Positions 12,301-18,300 of a DNA stretch of 64,000 nt are shown here, piece by piece. The notes beneath the pieces are model-generated. The model was not told the origin of the DNA. It was given only the letters and a program-made list of their open reading frames with translations, and searched no databases. The stretch is from the NCBI GenBank assembly GCA_023653785.1, contig JAMKCH010014235.1, positions 162,514-226,513 on the forward strand, read 5' to 3'. Made by a program: the position numbers and the translations under genes. This DNA is from Ophioderma brevispina (taxonomy: Eukaryota; Echinodermata; Ophiuroidea; Amphilepidida; Ophiodermatidae). The first letter of the stretch is position 1; each line of letters opens with the position of its first letter.

Positions 12301-15300
12301 TGTAAACATGGATACATAATTTTAAATACATAATTTTCATTATAGACAAGGAACCACCATACTTTCTTCAAGACATGGATGATCTGAAAGTACCGGCTCC
12401 ACGTGGAAAGGTCAAAGTGCAAGTGACCTGGACGAATCCAGAGGCTAAAGACAATGCCAGTCCTTTTGTCAATATCTCATCAGACTACCAACCAGGATCT
12501 TATTTCAATATTGGCCAGACAACAGTGACTATCACTTCAGAAGACCAGTATGGGAACCGTGCTAATCAGTCATTTGTTGTTACAGTTTATGGTAAATATT
12601 CAAAACTCTTGTTGTACGACACATTTTGTAAATGACAATTAAATTTATTTTTAATATACTCTTGTGGCCACTTAAATTGTTTTTGACATTTTGGCTGGTA
12701 TTCGCAAAGAGAGTCTAACTTTAAAACCTGGGTCTGGGTTTAAACCAGGGTTAGTCCTACATGAGTGGACCTTTGTTATTTTCAAAATACTGTGAAAGAT
12801 AAAAGTGAGAAAATTCCTCATGGATGGACCATTCCAGCCCATCCATGAGAAATTTTCTCACCCTTTACAGCACATTTTTAGAGTATATTGGAAGGAAAAA
12901 AGGTCCACTCATGTAGGACTAACCTGGTTAAAACCTGGTCTAAATTTAGACTCTCTTTGAGAATGCCAACCTTTATGAATACAGATGAGGAACCACCACG
13001 CTTTCTACAAAGTATGGATGACATAACAGTCGTCACTAGCCCAGGGCAGTCAGCGGCACAAGTAACATGGACGAATCCTGATGCTGGAGATGATGTTAGT
13101 ACATTCACTGTATCGTCAGACTACAAACCAGGATCTTATTTTAACATTGGTCAAACAACGGTGACCATTACTGCAGAAGATCAGTATGGGAATATTGCTA
13201 CTCAGTGGTTTGTGATTACTGTCAACGGTGTGTATCAAATGTAACCTGTGATTAATTGTTAGCCACATAAAAAAGTTTTGTTTTTAGAATTGATTAGCTA
13301 AGTCCTTTGTTCACTCCATTCTGTGATACACATTAGTAATTCGTAGATGGGCGTACAAATGTGGTTTTAATGAGGTTTATTAAAAAGTGAGTATGGCATG
13401 AATACATAATCAGAATACCCCTTAATTTCAAAATTAAGTTCAAGTTGGAGTTTTCGCATAGGTTGCATTTTTCGAGTTGAATGTCTTGTATAAGACCTGG
13501 TACAGGACCGATTTCAAAATGTAAACAACGCGCGATGGAACCTTGCAAAACATGCCAATTTTCAAGCTTATTTTCTTCCATTTTCATCAACTAGCTTGGT
13601 TTGGAAGTCTGAAAGATCATTTATTCTTATTATGTTGTCATTTTTCTTGCATATCGTCATTTAGGGGTAAAGTTTCGTCCATTTTTTCAAAACAAAATAG
13701 AAAAATAATCACCGAGAAATCCTATTTTCTTTCAATCCTAAACTACGCTAACCTTTATGATGGATTATGGGATGATCATTTATATTTCTTCCACTGAAAT
13801 CTTTCAAATGTATTAAGCTAGATTTTTTGAAACGGTCAAATCCAGTAAAATGTGCGACTACTTTCTCTTCGACCGTACCAAAAATGTTCGTCGGCCATCT
13901 TTAGCTACTTTTTAAACCTGGGGCGGTATATATGACGTGAACGGGCTTGGGTAGAGCATTCGATTCAGTTGACTCTTTACGCAACATTAGTTTCACGCTT
14001 TATTCCGTTGTCGTCTATGGAGCCCGGACTGTGGCTCCCGGCGGACTATAATAACTAAGAGTCCCCCATGAGAGAGTGTCCTAGCTACCACGACAACATG
14101 TACGGAATAAACCTTGACCTTATAGACGAGGCTATCTGGTACAGTCCAGGGGCAATAAAATGTTAAAAACACCAAAAATTGCTCCAGGATCTGAAAGCCT
14201 TATTTCAAGCCCTGACCCAGGACAAAAAAAAATGACCTTGGGGTGGGGTAAAATTTAAAAATTAAAATTTGTCACTTTTTCAATTTTTTTGAAATTTTAG
14301 GTTAAAATCTTTATTGTATTACAAATATATTGTTATTTGAAGTTTTCTATATGTAAACATCGCATTAATTTATCCCGTTTATTATATATACATTATATTC
14401 TCTGAAATTGTAATTCATTGGTGGTCATCTATTTATTACTCAATTACTTTTTAATTCAATTTTAAAGATGCCCGTAACATTAAAACTCGTCTACCTGAGC
14501 CATTTTTGTAACAGCACTCTTTCAACTTTTCCTTATTAAACATATATTTTTGTGTCGTCAGCAAGAATTGCAGAAGGCACATAGGGATTACTCTGGTCGT
14601 ATGTGTGTATGTGGTCAAAATGTTAACCCTTAATATGCCGTATGAGTTCCGTAAGGGCTACTACGGTGATGTAACTTGGTGGAAAGGAGGGGGCGGGCTG
14701 GGGTGACATGCTGGTGACCTCATGTGACCTTGGTAACCTCATGTGACCTTTGGCCCCATTCACAAACCGCGACAGCAGACGACACTCAATTTAGTACCTC
14801 ATGATAGCTTAGAGTTTCTTTTATTAAAATGGCACTAAAATTCTCTCTGTGCATGTAAACTAGTCATTGCCATCATTTAGAGCGGAAAATCTGATATTCT
14901 AAACTTTTTTGGTGAAAAATTGAGTTTCGCCTATTTTACACTGTGTCTATGAAAATCGACAGTTTTGCTGTCATGCAAAATTTTATGACCTCATTCTTGC
15001 GTAATACTAGACCTGTTAGTATCGTTGGAAAGATGGGGAACGTATATAGATATCTATTGGTACCAAAATCAGGTGTTTGTGTCATTCTGACGTCATACTA
15101 GGCATGTTGGTACTTCTCTTCCGAAAAGGGTGTTTTTTTTTTTTTTTTTTTTGCCCCCCCCCCCCCCCCATCACTGGATAGCCCCGTACCATACCTATAT
15201 TCCGGTGAGTGCTTTGCATGAAACGAACGTAAATGTTTGTAGTAAAAGTATTGATTTCTACATTTATTTTGTGTTCATCTGTGTAAATTATCTTAATAGT

Positions 15301-18300
15301 GTCTTGCATTATTTTGTTTACAGACAGGGAGATTCCTAGGTTTACCTTTGTACCTGATGATATCGTCAAATATGTTACCATTGGTACAAATGCAATCTCT
15401 GTAAAATGGAGGAAACCTAAAGCTAGTGACAACTCTGGATTCTATACTATTAAATCAACCCACCAATCTGGTGCCAAGTTTACCGTGGGAAGCACTTTGG
15501 TCAACTTCACAGCAATGGATGCATCTGGAAACTCTGCTCAACATTCAATGCATGTCACTGTCAGAACCAGTAAGTGTACCTTTTATTTTAGGTGTATGGC
15601 CTCAAGATATGCACCTATATATCCAAAGAAATATGTTATCATGCCAAGGGAGGGTCCTTATTGTTTTCTTAAAGAATGCAGAGATTTGCAAAACCATAAC
15701 CCGAAACACTTCAGTTCAGCCAGTTCATTTCATACACAGGTGTTTAGTGAAGCAACTGTGCTGCACTTTAAAATCATATTTGGTACATATAGAGCTCTAT
15801 AACTTTGTCAAAGGAAATTTGACAACAAATAATCATCTTGAGGTATGTGCTACTATTGAATATTTTGTGATAAAATGTATTATTTGAGATACATGCAACA
15901 AATTCATGCAAACATTTAATCACATTCTAAATTCAGATCCATCTTGCCTCTATACAAAACTGGAAAAACTTAAAACTGAATTTTGAAAAGCATTAAGTCA
16001 CATGTAGAGCTCACAAACTAGTGGACAGAGATCATTTTTTAATTTCTTCCAAATAATTAAATGGACACTCTTCAAATAAATTACATTTATCCGTGAGAAG
16101 TTAGTCATATGGGAGACTAAGCGGGGTTGCGATGACTTGGCCACACGACAGCGCTGTGAGCTTATTACATTTTTATGGGCTAAGTTTCCTGCAAATCAAT
16201 TCATGACATAATAAAAATCTGTTCTTAAAGAGACAACAGGACGTTCTCCGAAAAGTTCACCCCCATTTTTTCGAAACCATTTTTGCATCTTTAGAATACT
16301 TACCAATATGAATAAACAGAAAACGTTGTCTTTATAAAATAACAAGATGATTTAGTATTTTCTGTCGTGCACGACAGAACATCAATGTATGCTTTTCTCT
16401 ATAAGGCCGAGTAAGAAAGCTGGCAAGTTCAAAACTTAGGGGTTTTTTTCTACTTCTTTGTCCATTAAGCATGCGAAACGGTCTCGGTAGGTGTTTTACA
16501 ACAAATCAGTGCAGATTTAAAGACAATTTGTATCCTCAGAAATATCCCTCGAATAAGCAGCGATAATGCGAGAGGATAAAAAATGTGGAAACTTGTTATA
16601 GTAAATATAGGCTATGGGGCGCACCCCTGGGAAGTACATAATTCTTCCGAAATAATTTTTCTAAAATTATAAAATTTAGTTCTACGTGTGCTCTCACATC
16701 TAGTATGTGCACATTTTCTATAAAATGAATTAAAATGTCATCTCAATTTTTGCCCCGAATATCAGTGACCAGCGGACGTGCATCATGATTCGCTGCTCAG
16801 CAATGCCTTGACCAATAGTAATCAGATTTACACCAATGACCGCTGAGTGACCCATCACTTGTCACATGACTTTGATCCCCATCTGACCTTTGACCGGGCC
16901 ACAGGTGTCAAATATGTAATTTAATTGGCAAAAATATCTTCTGCAGGATTAAGTCGATTTCAACTAAACTTTTTTCAGAGGAACCACTGACCCATGCCTC
17001 ATATAGGGTGTTCAAGGATAAGGGGTTAAAATGTCATTAAGGGGGTGATTTCCGGTCTGAAATCCAAAAATTGTTTTAAAATTTTCAAAAAATCGCTGTC
17101 CTTACAAATTACGTAGCAGAGTGACGTCTTTAGTGGACATGCATTGTTACCAACCAGGATCTATGGGTTGTCCACAGTTTTGGGGTCAAAGGTCATGGGT
17201 CATATTGACCATCGGGTGAGTACTAGTTGCCTATGGGCCACAGAGCTCTAGTTTTATTTATTTTGTTTTAGCTGAATCAGTTTTCTTTCAGAATGAAATA
17301 AAATTCGATTTAATTCGGTCACACTTTTGTGTATTTACTTACACGCCTATACGCAGTGTCCTATAGGATGGTTCACTACACACATACGCCTTTGTGTGAC
17401 CGTCCTTAATTCAAACACAAACGAGTGACATGTTTTTCTCATAGTATATATCTGATCATATCCTTCTTCCAGAGTCTTGTCCTAGTACAGAATGGAGCTT
17501 GTTTGGTGATCATTGCTACCTGTTAAGTAATATCTCCTACAGCTTTTTTGTGGCAGAAGATGATTGCGTTCAGAAGGATGCTGCACTGGCCAGTATACTC
17601 ACTAGGAAAGAACGGAAATTTCTCACTGGTAAGAACAAAATTACATAATCATTTTTTTTAAATCTTGGGATTTATCTAACTATATAGCTAATGATTAACA
17701 CTTCAAATTAAAAGGTTTCAAACAGTATATCAAATATATATTGATATATGTTGATATTTGTGCGAAAATCACCGTCACTATCGGAACTTTTTAAAGGAGA
17801 AACGGAATATTAGAAAGGGTTGAACGTTTCTTGTCATATCATGGTCAATATTGGTCTCGAATATATTAGAGTAAACATTTTAGAAAGGAAACTATATAAG
17901 ATTTTCAAACACCGTGGCATTCTACCGTTGGTATTGTATATATGTTTTAGTCTACCTGGCACCTGACAGATCAATATCTCGAAACAGGTCTATAGATTAC
18001 AATATATTCTGTTTGAAAGTCTCATTTATTATGACAAAACCACAATAAAACTAAAAATATCAACGGCGACACACTTTTGACAACTAATTTGGAATATTTA
18101 TACCACTGACGTCATTCTGTGTAAATTTTACGAAATTTCATTGCGGGCAAATATGATTTTTCTTTTAAAAAATCTAGTTTAACACGTCTCTCTATGAATA
18201 ATTGACATATAGAGGGTGCTATAACTTACCAACAATGACCTTTGTAGGCCTATATGGCAAGATTCCAGCAATGAATTTTTCTAATTTTGCAGAAGTATTA

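Larger units (their letters stand above)
15570..17472 (+). other. intron with a MITE-like copy and receptor-like half-sites
   Basis: No exon is recognised. The open frame continuing to 15887 is intron read-through. It holds a family P copy at 16225-16560 and a triple GGGTCA-type repeat at 17183-17202 (listed separately). The stretch 16740-17260 is rich in TGACC and GGTCA words and may be an old repeat. Confidence 0.45.

Noticed and set aside
12888..12984. Methionine start for a single-exon HYR protein at 12888
   Set aside because: This stretch is the right arm of the foldback element plus intron. The exon proper starts at the acceptor before 12985.
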